This document shows, piece after piece, positions 15,942 to 23,067 of a DNA stretch of 64,000 nt (positions are counted from its first letter, which is position 1; each line of letters begins with the position of its first letter). The DNA comes from Clostridia bacterium (GTDB taxonomy: Bacteria > Bacillota > Clostridia > Christensenellales > Borkfalkiaceae): positions 62,001 to 126,000 of the forward strand of contig JAFSLQ010000060.1 of NCBI GenBank assembly GCA_017448355.1, read 5' to 3'. Under the pieces are notes generated by a model. That model saw nothing but the letters and a program-made list of their open reading frames with translations, did no database searches and was not told the origin of the DNA. Both the position numbers and the translations under genes were made by a program.

Positions 15942-16382
15942 TTATTTTCCGGCAATATTCTTTTTCACGTCTTCAACGACCTCTTTCAGGTTTATATTTT
16001 TCAGTTCCTGTTCCATTGCGTTCTGCGCTTTTGCAAGGTGCTTGTCCATCGCAAAGTGGATACTTTTCCCCACAGGACATTCGGTATTCGGATTCTCGTG
16101 AAAGTGAAAAAGTCCTTCCTTACTTAAACTATCCACCGCTTTATAAACGTCGTACAGGCTGATTTCTTCAAGCGGTTTTGCGAGATTTGCCCCGCCGCTT
16201 CCTTGCCTTGCGGTGATAATACCTGCGGACTTTAATTGTAATAAAACCGTCCGTATGATAACGGGATTGACGTTCGTGCTTAAAGACATAAACTCGCTTG
16301 TTACTCTTTTTTCGTCTCCGCCGAAATAGTCGATACAGGCAATAATATGTACTGCAATAGTAAAACGACTCGTGATTTGCAT
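15942..16382 (-). CDS. Rrf2-family transcriptional regulator
   Basis: 146 residues from the ATG at 16382, which follows AAAGGGAGAACAT; an in-frame start seven codons earlier has no site. The winged helix includes MQITSRFTIAVHIIACI and ARQGSGGANLAKP, the wing typical of Rrf2. The three-cysteine cluster of IscR is absent; only Cys17 and the one in TECPVGKS are seen. It is most like the YwnA-type group that responds to electrophiles. It precedes the flavin protein by 11 bp and probably controls this operon and perhaps the NAD(P)-binding gene upstream. Confidence 0.85.
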   Translation of the reverse strand: MQITSRFTIAVHIIACIDYFGGDEKRVTSEFMSLSTNVNPVIIRTVLLQLKSAGIITARQGSGGANLAKPLEEISLYDVYKAVDSLSKEGLFHFHENPNTECPVGKSIHFAMDKHLAKAQNAMEQELKNINLKEVVEDVKKNIAGK

Positions 16383-16407
16383 ATGTTCTCCCTTTATAGG
16401 CATAGCC

Positions 16408-16424
16408 CAAGCGTTATTCGCTTG
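16408..16424. promoter_or_regulatory. Inverted repeat before the Rrf2 gene
   Basis: Arms CAAGCG and CGCTTG around TTATT, 26 bp upstream of the chosen Rrf2 start. It could be an autoregulatory site or a weak terminator of the gene before; there is no T run. Confidence 0.35.
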
Positions 16425-16470
16425 AGCCGTACACTATAAATCAATTTTAAACCTTATTAAACGTTTGGTT

Positions 16471-17100
16471 TTATGCCCTGACAACGCTGATCCTTGCTTT
16501 GATATGATTGCCTTTTTCGATTTCATCAACCATAGCGATAGCGTAATCGGCATAACTTATGATGCTTTCGCCTTTGGAATTAAGGGTAAGTTCTTCTCCC
16601 GCAAGAATATATTTGCCCGTGCGATCTCCCTCCGCTTGGAAATCACCCGCAGGACTGACAAACGTCCATTTTACGTCGTCTCTCTTGCGCAAAAGTTCCA
16701 ATTCTTCGCCTTGCGCGTTAGCAAGGGGTAAATAAATCGCGGGAAAGTCTGCGCCGTCTTTTACTTGAAGGGTGTGTTCGGGGTTGACGTAAAGACTGCC
16801 CGCACCGCCGACAATCAGAAGACGGGTATTACTTCCGCTTAAATTATCGCAAAGGTGTTGAGAAGTCTTAACGTGTCCGTCAAGGGTTTCGGGCGTCCAA
16901 GCACCGAAAGCGTCCACAACGGCGTCAAAACCTTTTAAGTCCTCTGCCGTAATATCCATAATATCTTTTGTAACAATCTTCTTTGCAACCGTTTTATTCG
17001 TTTCTCTTACGAACGCCGTAACGTCAAAACCTCTTTCTACTGCTTCTTTTACAACTAACCTGCCTACTCTGCCGTTTGCGGCAACAACTGCTATTTTCAT
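16471..17100 (-). CDS. NAD(P)H-binding SDR-like protein, YwnB type
   Basis: 209 residues. MKIAVVAANGRVGRLVVKEA is the dinucleotide-binding N-terminus of atypical short-chain dehydrogenases (NmrA/YwnB group). GFDAVVDAFGAW and LLIVGGAGSLYV follow, and WTFVSPAGDFQAEG is the conserved C-terminal block. Substrate unknown; some members are redox sensors or flavin reductases. It is transcribed toward the Rrf2 gene, 88 bp away, and relatives in Bacillus stand beside the Rrf2 regulator YwnA. Confidence 0.85.
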   Translation of the reverse strand: MKIAVVAANGRVGRLVVKEAVERGFDVTAFVRETNKTVAKKIVTKDIMDITAEDLKGFDAVVDAFGAWTPETLDGHVKTSQHLCDNLSGSNTRLLIVGGAGSLYVNPEHTLQVKDGADFPAIYLPLANAQGEELELLRKRDDVKWTFVSPAGDFQAEGDRTGKYILAGEELTLNSKGESIISYADYAIAMVDEIEKGNHIKARISVVRA

Positions 17101-17166
17101 TAAAATATCCTCCTAAATTAAATAATTTTGTTTTCGGGAACCGATCGCTTTCCTGATTACGAGAAT

Positions 17167-17215
17167 ATCATAACACAGCCATAAAAAGTTGTCAATTATT
17201 TTATTACAACTTTTT
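17167..17215 (-). promoter_or_regulatory. Promoter with 10-bp inverted repeat for the NAD(P)-binding gene
   Basis: Minus strand: TTGACA at 17195-17190, 17-bp spacer, TATGAT at 17172-17167. Arms AAAAAGTTGT (17183-17192) and ACAACTTTTT (17206-17215) form a perfect inverted repeat overlapping the -35 box, which looks like a repressor site. Confidence 0.65.
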
Positions 17216-17388
17216 TTGAAAATTTTTTGATGATTTTATAGGTTCAAATTCGCCCACCCAACACATTTCCACCCACTAAACAAGGAAAGTGGGGTAGGTG
17301 TTTTTTCGGATTTTCGGGAATAAAAAAAGCTACTTGAAATTCAAGGGCGTGCAAAATTGCTAGTTTTTGCCTTAAAATATGCAAAAAT

Positions 17389-17418
17389 GGGTCAAAATGC
17401 CGAAAGACCTTTTGACCC
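17389..17418 (-). terminator. Rho-independent terminator, repeat family copy 2
   Basis: Arms GGGTCAAAA and TTTTGACCC around a 12-nt loop, followed on the minus strand by ATTTTTGCATATTTT. It would end the two-gene unit 18132-17529. It shares about 60 bp with the copy at 18479. Confidence 0.6.
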
Positions 17419-17528
17419 ACTGCTTTGTCTCGGTGGGTTAAAATGTGTAAAACAACCTATCTAGTGGGTTAAAATGTGTTTTTTAAGATGTACGTCGACT
17501 AAAAGGGTACACGGGGAAATATAAAATA

Positions 17529-17894
17529 CTATGTGGTTTTTCGTAATATGACACCTGTACTTGTAATGAGATTATTATTCGATTTATCAATTGTATATGT
17601 GCCTTCATTTCCACTCACATTCCATCTTATTTTTACAACATTGTCCGAAACCGTATATGTACCAAAAGCAACATAATCATCATCGCCATAAATATAACCC
17701 ATATGGATTTCTATGTTGCCGTTATTTAATATTGCTTTAGCATATCCCTGTTGCCCTCCAACTAACATAACGCCTGTATAAGTTCCGTCAATTTTACTTG
17801 GACCAAATAACGAACAGCCCGTCATTGTTAAAGGCGTTAAAGCCATTATTAATGTAAATATAAGTGTTAAAATTCTAATTTTATTTGTTTTCAT
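17529..17894 (-). CDS. Small lipoprotein of unknown function
   Basis: 121 residues. A basic start and hydrophobic stretch end in the lipobox LTMTGCS, so Cys27 is the likely lipidation site. The rest is a short beta-rich domain (GTYTGVMLVGG, FGTYTVSDNVVKIRW, GTYTIDKSNN) resembling lipocalin-like small secreted domains. Function unknown. Its start overlaps the preceding gene by 14 bp, and both are transcribed from the XRE-linked promoter at 18171-18199. Confidence 0.7.
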   Translation of the reverse strand: MKTNKIRILTLIFTLIMALTPLTMTGCSLFGPSKIDGTYTGVMLVGGQQGYAKAILNNGNIEIHMGYIYGDDDYVAFGTYTVSDNVVKIRWNVSGNEGTYTIDKSNNNLITSTGVILRKTT

Positions 17895-18132
17895 TTTTAT
17901 CTCCTGTAATATTTATTTTTATATCATTTACAACAATTTCGTCAGGTAAAATAAACCACGTAGGTTTTCCGTGAGAAGATGGTGTTCCAACATCATCATC
18001 TCCTCCGTGCCACCTTATGCCATATTTTTCTATACCATTATATCGAAACCTTGCAATAGCATACGTTTTTGTATTTTTAAGAATTTTCAAATTGCTAATT
18101 CCCGAATATACAACTTCTAAAGGATTTATCAT
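17881..18132 (-). CDS. Hypothetical protein, 83 residues
   Basis: I do not recognise a family. The ATG at 18132 is chosen because GGAGAAGAAA stands before it. Sequence features are YAIARFRYNGIEKYGIRWHG, a DDD run and KPTWFILPDE, with no signal peptide. It is the first gene after the XRE-divergent promoter and overlaps the lipoprotein gene. Possibly a small cytoplasmic partner of the lipoprotein. Confidence 0.55.
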   Translation of the reverse strand: MINPLEVVYSGISNLKILKNTKTYAIARFRYNGIEKYGIRWHGGDDDVGTPSSHGKPTWFILPDEIVVNDIKINITGDKNENK

Positions 18133-18170
18133 TTTCTTCTCCGTTTGCAAAAACTTTATAAAATAAATAT

Positions 18171-18225
18171 ATTATATACGAGAATTACTCGTATGTCAAT
18201 TATTTTACGAGTTTTTTTCGTAAAA
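18171..18225 (-). promoter_or_regulatory. Divergent XRE-controlled promoter region, module 1
   Basis: Minus strand: perfect TTGACA (18199-18194), 17-bp spacer, perfect TATAAT (18176-18171). The spacer is itself an inverted repeat: arms ATACGAG and CTCGTAT at 18176-18194. A second inverted repeat, TTTTACGA and TCGTAAAA, lies at 18203-18225 and contains ACGAG-type half sites. A plus-strand -10, TAAAAT, at 18221-18226 stands 6 bp before the XRE start. Confidence 0.75.
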
Positions 18226-18232
18226 TAATGTT

Positions 18233-18439
18233 ATGAATAATATTATATCCCAACGAATAAAAGAGATTAGAACAGATAACAAACTAAATCAAAGTGAATT
18301 CGGTAAAAGTCTCTCTGTTTCGCAAGATACGATTTCTTTATGGGAGAACGGCAAGAGTTTGCCAAACACCGAATTTGTAATATCAATATGTCAAAAATAT
18401 AATGTGTCGGCAGATTACTTATTAGGTTTAGAGGATTAA
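18233..18439 (+). CDS. XRE-family HTH regulator
   Basis: 68 residues, almost only a helix-turn-helix: RIKEIRTDNKLNQSEFGKSL, SVSQDTISLWENGKSLP, then YNVSADYLLGLED. It should bind the ACGAG inverted repeats in the divergent promoter and repress the gene pair 18132-17529. There is no ribosome site; a -10 box ends 6 bp before ATG, so the transcript is probably leaderless. Same arrangement as the regulators at 49051 and 56835. Confidence 0.85.
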   Translation: MNNIISQRIKEIRTDNKLNQSEFGKSLSVSQDTISLWENGKSLPNTEFVISICQKYNVSADYLLGLED

Positions 18440-18478
18440 AGGCGTTTGAAAATTCAAACGCCTTTAAAATATAAAAAT

Positions 18479-18508
18479 GGGTCAAAAAGCCAGAAGACCT
18501 TTTGACCC
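18479..18508 (-). terminator. Rho-independent terminator, repeat family copy 3
   Basis: Arms GGGTCAAAA and TTTTGACCC, then ATTTTTATATTTT on the minus strand. With flanking sequence it matches the copy at 17389 over about 60 bp, and more loosely the copy at 13877. Confidence 0.6.
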
Positions 18509-18515
18509 ACTTCTT

Positions 18516-18536
18516 TGGTCGGAGTGACGGGATTTG
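18516..18536 (-). repeat. Duplicated 3' end of tRNA-Pro, including CCA
   Basis: These 21 bp are identical to 18687-18707, the last 21 nt of tRNA-Pro with its CCA. Start-to-start distance is 171 bp. The copy has no other part of the tRNA. Confidence 0.85.
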
Positions 18537-18603
18537 CAAGGAGCGATAGCGACGGAATAGCGATTGCTACCGCATAAGCGGTCAATCGCGTCCCTGACCG
18601 TAG
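18537..18603. repeat. Repeat core next to tRNA fragment, copy A
   Basis: Reads AAGGAGC, a short inverted repeat, GACGGAATAGCGATTG, TACCGC..GCGGT, then CAATCGCGTC and CTGAC. The same order and much of the sequence recur at 20664-20736, beside a tRNA-Asn fragment. Confidence 0.7.
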
Positions 18604-18640
18604 GTCATGGCTTTTATGTTCCGCTTTGCGGACATAAAAG

Positions 18641-18680
18641 AAACAACGGGGCAATCCTTTTATGGATTACACCGTTGTTT
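18641..18680 (-). terminator. Terminator after tRNA-Pro
   Basis: Two-part stem AAACAACGG/CCGTTGTTT and AATCC/GGATT followed on the minus strand by CTTTTAT, starting 7 bp after the CCA end of tRNA-Pro. Confidence 0.6.
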
Positions 18681-18686
18681 GTTCAA

Positions 18687-18762
18687 TGGTCGGAGTGACG
18701 GGATTTGAACCCATGACCTCTTGGTCCCGAACCAAGCGCGCTACCAACTGCGCTACACCCCG
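18687..18762 (-). tRNA. tRNA-Pro (CGG anticodon)
   Basis: 76 nt with encoded CCA. Acceptor CGGGGTG pairs with CACTCCG; the anticodon stem CTTGG/CCAAG holds loop TTCGGGA, giving anticodon CGG; T-arm loop is GTTCAAATC type. Its final 21 nt are duplicated 171 bp downstream. Confidence 0.95.
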
Positions 18763-18965
18763 ATAACCGCTGCTGTTTTGATTTCAAAAACAATTTGCAC
18801 TAAATTTTTCATTAATGAAAAATCAATCTGGTTATTATTGTAATATATTTATCAGAAAAATGCAAACAATTTTATATAGTTATAAAAATAATATTTTTTA
18901 CTTGATTATGTTTTAATAAAGTTTTATAATTTTATAGTAAATTTTTTGTAAAGGGCTTAAACACT

Positions 18966-19820
18966 ATGAATAAACCGCTAAAAAGCACTCTCATCACTAT
19001 TTTAATCGTCGTGTTGCTTGCGGGCGCGGCGCTGACCGTGTATTGTTTTTGCAGACCGAAAGGACAATCAAGAGACGAAATAGAAATTTCTCCCATCAAC
19101 AATACCTATATAGCGTACAGCGGTCAAAATATAACGACTTGCTCGCCGCGGGAAAGTCTTTTTATTCTTGCTTATAGGGTAAAACACCTTAATTCTTATT
19201 CCACTACCATTTTGGGTGAAGTAAACGCCGGCGGCATTTATAAACAAGACGTAAGCGGTGAAAAATATATAGTCGTCAAAGATTCCGTGTACATCTCACG
19301 TTCTACAAGTTTCTTGAAAAACACTGCCGACCAGATTTTTATAAATTCAAACACCGCGCTGGTAAGAAACGGCGACCCCAAAACCAACGTTTATGAAGAC
19401 ACCGTAAAAAAATACACTCTTTCGCAATATTTTGAAGAGTACGGCACGTATTACCGCGAATTATCCAACTATGAATTAAACGACAGCACCATAACCAACG
19501 CGGAATTAGTTTCGGCAGAAAACGGACTTTACACTTATAAATACGAAATAAACGTAGAAAAAGGCGTAAATGCGTACCGCGTAAATATGTATAAAATGGG
19601 CAGTTTATCAGAACTTCCGACTTTTAAAACCAGCATGCTTACGGTTACGATGACAACAGAGTTTATGCCCGTAACTATAACGCAAATCGACGAATATAGC
19701 ATAAATATGTTTTTCAATCTCAACTGCACGTCAACGCTTACCGAAAACTTTGAAAAACTAAACGATAATTCCGTGGTTATTCCGGATTACGAATTTTTTA
19801 AGACTCACCTTGGAGACTGA
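18966..19820 (+). CDS. Membrane-anchored extracytoplasmic protein of unknown function
   Basis: 284 residues. A short basic start and one hydrophobic segment (about 8-28, TLITILIVVLLAGAALTVY) anchor an outside domain rich in Ser, Thr, Asn and Tyr. No known motif is seen, and there is no lipobox in the right place (the Cys residues at 27 and 29 follow the segment but lack a box). Flanked by tRNA-Pro and a strong bidirectional terminator, it is a single-gene unit. Base composition is like its neighbours. Confidence 0.65.
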   Translation: MNKPLKSTLITILIVVLLAGAALTVYCFCRPKGQSRDEIEISPINNTYIAYSGQNITTCSPRESLFILAYRVKHLNSYSTTILGEVNAGGIYKQDVSGEKYIVVKDSVYISRSTSFLKNTADQIFINSNTALVRNGDPKTNVYEDTVKKYTLSQYFEEYGTYYRELSNYELNDSTITNAELVSAENGLYTYKYEINVEKGVNAYRVNMYKMGSLSELPTFKTSMLTVTMTTEFMPVTITQIDEYSINMFFNLNCTSTLTENFEKLNDNSVVIPDYEFFKTHLGD

Positions 19821-19823
19821 ATA

Positions 19824-19862
19824 ACTTACGCCCGCCGCCCATAATGGGCGGCGGGCGTAAGT
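19824..19862. terminator. Bidirectional terminator, 17-bp perfect stem
   Basis: Arms ACTTACGCCCGCCGCCC and its complement around loop ATAAT, between the convergent 18966 gene and luxS. T-rich sequence follows on the plus side. Confidence 0.85.
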
Positions 19863-19875
19863 TTATATTTAACAA

Positions 19876-20400
19876 TTACGAATCGTAAAAATGACCGCCG
19901 TCCGTAACAAGCCTCTCGGTCTTTGGATATTCGAAAATATCCTTGTTTTCAGCGTTGGCTTTAAGATACTCGGCAAATTCCTTTGCATACCATTTAGCCA
20001 TTTCAAGATTGTGCATACGATAATATCCGCAATTTACGGGCGCAGTTCCGGGCACTTCCTCCGCGTCTCCTACCGAAAGAAAGGCTTTTAATATCAGCCC
20101 GTAAAGTTCCTGCGGGGCACGATTTCCTTTAAGTATCAAATAAAATCCCGTAAGACAGCCCATCGGCCCCCAGTAAATGACTTCGTCTTTCCACTTAGGG
20201 TCGTTACGGAGAAAAGTTGCAATAATGTGTTCAAGCGAGTGCATCGCGGCAACGTCGATAACCGGCTCTCTGTTTGGTCTTTTTAGTCTTATATCATACG
20301 TTGTAACCGAATAATCGCCTAAAACATCAACCCTACTTACAAAAATACCCGGTACAATGCGCGTGTGGTCTACCGAAAAACTCTGTATCAGTTCCATCAT
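19876..20400 (-). CDS. luxS: S-ribosylhomocysteine lyase
   Basis: 174 residues. LuxS splits S-ribosylhomocysteine into homocysteine and the precursor of autoinducer 2. Metal ligands are the two His of HSLEH and the Cys in VNCGYYRMHN. FSVDHTRIVPGIFVSR and the GPMGCLTGFY block are diagnostic. The ATG at 20400 is chosen because AAAGGAG stands 5 bp upstream; a second ATG follows directly. It is single-gene, facing a strong terminator, and its homocysteine could feed the metY/cysK genes far to the right. Confidence 0.95.
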   Translation of the reverse strand: MMELIQSFSVDHTRIVPGIFVSRVDVLGDYSVTTYDIRLKRPNREPVIDVAAMHSLEHIIATFLRNDPKWKDEVIYWGPMGCLTGFYLILKGNRAPQELYGLILKAFLSVGDAEEVPGTAPVNCGYYRMHNLEMAKWYAKEFAEYLKANAENKDIFEYPKTERLVTDGGHFYDS

Positions 20401-20412
20401 TTCTTCTCCTTT

Positions 20413-20567
20413 CAAGTTTTTTCGCTTATATTATAACATTAAAATTTGCAAAATATGAATTTTGCCGCAACTGCCGTTGCTACGCGATTTGCCGTAGCAA
20501 ATCGCAGTTTACGTTGAAATATTGCGCTCAAAAACCCTTGCGAGCAAGTTTTTTCGCTTATATTATA
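20413..20567. repeat. 23-bp direct repeat flanking the luxS upstream region
   Basis: CAAGTTTTTTCGCTTATATT plus ATA occurs at 20413-20435 and 20545-20567 (132 bp apart). Each contains TATAAT on the minus strand, so the luxS promoter region seems duplicated. Between them lies an inverted repeat, GCGATTTG and CAAATCGC, near 20490-20513. Confidence 0.7.
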
Positions 20568-20651
20568 CAAAAACCGCATAAAAAAGTCGAACATAATTAT
20601 CAATTTTTTTCTTATTGCCCGTCAAATGATGGACAAACTTTCAGTTATAGG

Positions 20652-20736
20652 CTGACAGACTCGTAAGGAGCAAACGAAGTTTGCGACGGAATAGCGATTG
20701 TTACGGCAACGCCGTCAATCGCGTCACTGACGACTC
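20652..20736. repeat. tRNA-Asn 3' fragment plus repeat core, copy B
   Basis: CTGACAGACTCG (20652-20663) equals 20818-20829 in the tRNA-Asn T-arm, 166 bp away. It is followed by TAAGGAGC, an inverted repeat, GACGGAATAGCGATTG, TACGGC..GCCGT and CAATCGCGTCACTGAC, matching copy A at 18537-18603. Confidence 0.65.
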
Positions 20737-20768
20737 GGATAGTTCATCTCCGTCGAGACGACGGACAG

Positions 20769-20804
20769 AATAAAAGCACCAACTGTTTGGTTGGTGCTTT
20801 TATT
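20769..20804 (-). terminator. Terminator after tRNA-Asn
   Basis: Perfect 15-bp stem AATAAAAGCACCAAC and its complement around a 6-nt loop, giving GTTGGTGCTTTTATT on the minus strand just after the tRNA CCA. Confidence 0.85.
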
Positions 20805-20808
20805 CTGT

Positions 20809-20884
20809 TGGCTGCCCCTGACAGACTCGAACTGACGACACTTCGGTTAACAGCCGAATGCTCTACCGACTGAGCTAAGGGGCA
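20809..20884 (-). tRNA. tRNA-Asn (GTT anticodon)
   Basis: 76 nt with encoded CCA. Acceptor TGCCCCT pairs with AGGGGCA; the D-arm is AGCTCAGTCGGTAGAGC; the anticodon loop is CTGTTAA, anticodon GTT; the T-arm loop is GTTCGAGTC. Confidence 0.93.
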
Positions 20885-20937
20885 ATATGATTATTAAATT
20901 GTTATTTGGGTCGTCAGTTGCACTGACGCCACTCACG

Positions 20938-20994
20938 GAGCGCAAACATATTTTGCGCTCGGCTTTGGCTACAAACAGTCCACAGGACTGTTTG
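20938..20994. repeat. Pair of hairpins between tRNA-Asn and its 5' fragment
   Basis: GAGCGCAAA..TTTGCGCTC (20938-20960) and CAAACAGTCC-ACA-GGACTGTTTG (20972-20994). With the flanking GGAGC and GACGCGTC they resemble a diverged third copy of the repeat core at 18537 and 20664. Confidence 0.45.
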
Positions 20995-21014
20995 CTTGAC
21001 GCGTCGCCCAGTTG

Positions 21015-21050
21015 AACAGCCGAATGCTCAAAGGGCTGAGCTAAGGGGCA
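21015..21050 (-). pseudogene. 5' fragment of tRNA-Asn
   Basis: 36 bp matching the first half of tRNA-Asn through the GTT anticodon, with a changed D-loop (CAGCCCTTTGAG) and no 3' half. Its 5' end lies exactly 166 bp upstream of the intact gene's 5' end. Confidence 0.75.
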
Positions 21051-21166
21051 AAATTCAATTGCTATTACATTATATTTTATTTGCTTTTTTATGTCAAACG
21101 TTTTTCAGTCTTTTTTTCATAAATTTTTAAGACAATCGAACAATCTTTCATAACGCTAAAAAATCG

Positions 21167-21195
21167 TTGCAAAAAAGGTGCGCAGGTGTTAAAAT
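21167..21195 (+). promoter_or_regulatory. Promoter of ywlG
   Basis: TTGCAA at 21167-21172, 17-bp spacer, TAAAAT at 21190-21195, with GGGAG before the ATG at 21243. Confidence 0.6.
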
Positions 21196-21242
21196 AAAGA
21201 AAAGGATATTTTTACGTAATTTTTATACGGGAGCGGTAATTT

Positions 21243-21782
21243 ATGACAATAAAAGAACAAAGTGCGAAAGCCGTGCTTGAACTTTTAGAAAAGGCAAAAC
21301 TTAAAAAGGGCGATATTCTCGTAGTCGGATGTTCTACAAGCGAAGTGTTAGGCAGTAAAATCGGTACGGATTCCAACCCCGACACGGCGAAAGAAATTTT
21401 CGACGGGATTTACGGCGTACTGAAAGAAAAAGGTATTTATCTTGCCGTTCAATGCTGCGAACATTTAAATCGCGCTATCGTAATAGAACGCGCGGCGGTA
21501 CAAAATGCGGAGATTGTCAACGTTGTGCCGCAAAAAAAGGCGGGCGGGTCGCTTGCGACAGTCGCCTACGCGAGTTTTTCTAATCCCGTCGTTGTAGAAG
21601 AGATAAAGGCTGACGCGGGGCTTGATATCGGCGACACGCTTATCGGTATGCACCTTAAAAAAGTAGCCGTGCCTGTAAGAATAGAGACAAAACAAATCGG
21701 TAAAGCAAACGTGGTTTGCGCGCGCGTTCGCCCCAAGTTCATCGGCGGTATTCGCGCAATCTACGACGAAAACCTTTTATAA
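21243..21782 (+). CDS. ywlG: YwlG/DUF436 family protein
   Basis: 179 residues. The conserved family blocks are present: LVVGCSTSEVLGSKIGT, VQCCEHLNRAIVIER, VVPQKKAGGSLATVAY and DIGDTLIGMHLKKVAVPVR. The biochemical role is not established; the gene is widespread in Firmicutes. It has its own promoter and ends at a strong terminator, so it is a single-gene unit convergent with icd. Confidence 0.88.
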   Translation: MTIKEQSAKAVLELLEKAKLKKGDILVVGCSTSEVLGSKIGTDSNPDTAKEIFDGIYGVLKEKGIYLAVQCCEHLNRAIVIERAAVQNAEIVNVVPQKKAGGSLATVAYASFSNPVVVEEIKADAGLDIGDTLIGMHLKKVAVPVRIETKQIGKANVVCARVRPKFIGGIRAIYDENLL

Positions 21783-21790
21783 AAACATTT

Positions 21791-21816
21791 AAGCCGAAGG
21801 CTTCTGCCTTCGGCTT
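21791..21816. terminator. Bidirectional terminator between ywlG and icd
   Basis: Perfect 11-bp stem AAGCCGAAGGC and GCCTTCGGCTT around TTCT. Confidence 0.85.
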
Positions 21817-21821
21817 CATTA

Positions 21822-23021
21822 TTATAATCTTTTCGCTATTGCTTTTAAGAACTCTTCGGTAGAAAGTTTTTTGGGCGTTATGCCGTCTTTTTTAAATAGC
21901 CCTACAAGGTCGCCCGTCATCTCACCTTCTTCAATAGTTTTTATAGTTGCCTTTTCAAGCCTATCCGCAAAGTCAATGAGGTCGGGCAATTCGTCGAGTG
22001 CACCGCGTTTTTTAAGCGCGCCCGTCCAAGCGAAAATCGTAGCGACGGGGTTTGTCGAAGTTTCTTCGCCCTTCAAGTATTTATAATAATGCCTTGTTAC
22101 CGTACCGTGCGCCGCTTCGAATTCGTAAATGCCGTCGGGCGATACTAAAACGCTCGTCATCATCGCAAGACTTCCGAAAGCCGTTGCAATCATATCACTC
22201 ATAACGTCGCCGTCGTAATTTTTGCACGCCCAGACGACACCGCCGCGACTGCGAATAATACGCGCCACCGCGTCGTCGATAAGAGTATAAAGATATTCTA
22301 TCCCTGCCTGCTCGAATTTTTCTTTGTATTCTTCGTTATAGACGGTTTCAAAAATCTCTTTGAACTTGCCGTCGTACTTTTTGCTTATGGTATCTTTCGT
22401 CGAAAACCATAGCGGCATTTTGACTTCTAACGCATAGTTAAAGCAAGAACGCGCAAAACTTTTAATGCTTTTATCGGTGTTGTGCATAGCAAGAACTACA
22501 CCGCTATCCTTAAAATCAAAGACGGGAATCGTCGTTTTTTCGCCCTTTTCGTCCGTAAAAGTAAGTTCGGCTTTACCCTTACCAGCAACACCGTCTACCG
22601 CCTTGTAAATATCGCCGTAAGCGTGGCGGGCGATAACAATCGGCTTTTCCCACGTGGGGATATACGGTGCGATACCGTCGACAAGAACGGGCGCGCGGAA
22701 AACCGTGCCGTCTAAAATGGCGCGGATAGTGCCGTTGGGGCTTTTCCACATCTCTTTCAGGTTATATTCTGACATCCTTTGAACGTTAGGCGTAATAGTT
22801 GCACACTTAACGGCAACGCCGTATTTTTTGGTAGCGTTTGCCGCCTGAACGGTAATTTCGTCGTCCGTTTTATCACGATTAGTTAGTCCTAAATCGTAAT
22901 AATCGGACTTTAAGTCGACGTAAGGCAAAATAAGAATATCTTTAATAAGTTTCCAGACGATTCTTGTCATTTCGTCGCCGTCCATTTCGACGACGGGGGT
23001 TTTCATTAAAATTTTAGCCAT
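21822..23021 (-). CDS. icd: NADP-dependent isocitrate dehydrogenase, IDH1-like type
   Basis: 399 residues, the length of the homodimeric eukaryote-like class rather than the E. coli Icd class. It starts [20 protein letters not shown]. Substrate residues lie in [20 protein letters not shown], the metal site in [11 protein letters not shown], and the NADP site in [13 protein letters not shown]. It makes 2-oxoglutarate and NADPH from isocitrate. It stands 46 bp after ddl, apparently with its own site (AGGAGA) and possibly co-transcribed. Confidence 0.95.
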   Translation of the reverse strand: MAKILMKTPVVEMDGDEMTRIVWKLIKDILILPYVDLKSDYYDLGLTNRDKTDDEITVQAANATKKYGVAVKCATITPNVQRMSEYNLKEMWKSPNGTIRAILDGTVFRAPVLVDGIAPYIPTWEKPIVIARHAYGDIYKAVDGVAGKGKAELTFTDEKGEKTTIPVFDFKDSGVVLAMHNTDKSIKSFARSCFNYALEVKMPLWFSTKDTISKKYDGKFKEIFETVYNEEYKEKFEQAGIEYLYTLIDDAVARIIRSRGGVVWACKNYDGDVMSDMIATAFGSLAMMTSVLVSPDGIYEFEAAHGTVTRHYYKYLKGEETSTNPVATIFAWTGALKKRGALDELPDLIDFADRLEKATIKTIEEGEMTGDLVGLFKKDGITPKKLSTEEFLKAIAKRL

Positions 23022-23067
23022 AATTATCTCCTGTATACCCCATTATTTTAGCACAGACTTATGTATT

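Larger units (their letters stand above)
17101..17528. other. 428-bp intergenic region with operator, terminator and short repeats
   Basis: Contains the promoter and 10-bp inverted repeat of the 17100 gene, an imperfect GC-rich hairpin near 17253-17304, the repeat-family terminator at 17389-17418, and two direct copies of GTGGGTTAAAATGTGT at 17433-17448 and 17464-17479. No coding gene seen. Confidence 0.6.
18440..18965. other. Noncoding region around tRNA-Pro with repeats
   Basis: Holds the terminator at 18479, a copied tRNA-Pro 3' end at 18516, a repeat core at about 18537-18603, a hairpin at about 18611-18640 (CTTTTATG..CATAAAAG), the tRNA terminator and tRNA-Pro. 18763-18965 is AT-rich and holds only the start region of the next gene. 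Confidence 0.6.
20416..21242. other. 827-bp noncoding region around tRNA-Asn
   Basis: Apart from tRNA-Asn it holds the duplicated luxS promoter segment, a repeat core, a tRNA 3' fragment, hairpins at 20938-20960 and 20972-20994, a tRNA 5' fragment and the ywlG promoter. No protein gene seen. Confidence 0.6.

Noticed and set aside
18454..18654. Open frame across the tRNA-Pro repeat region on minus
   Set aside because: It reads through the terminator, tRNA fragment and repeat core, so it is noncoding.
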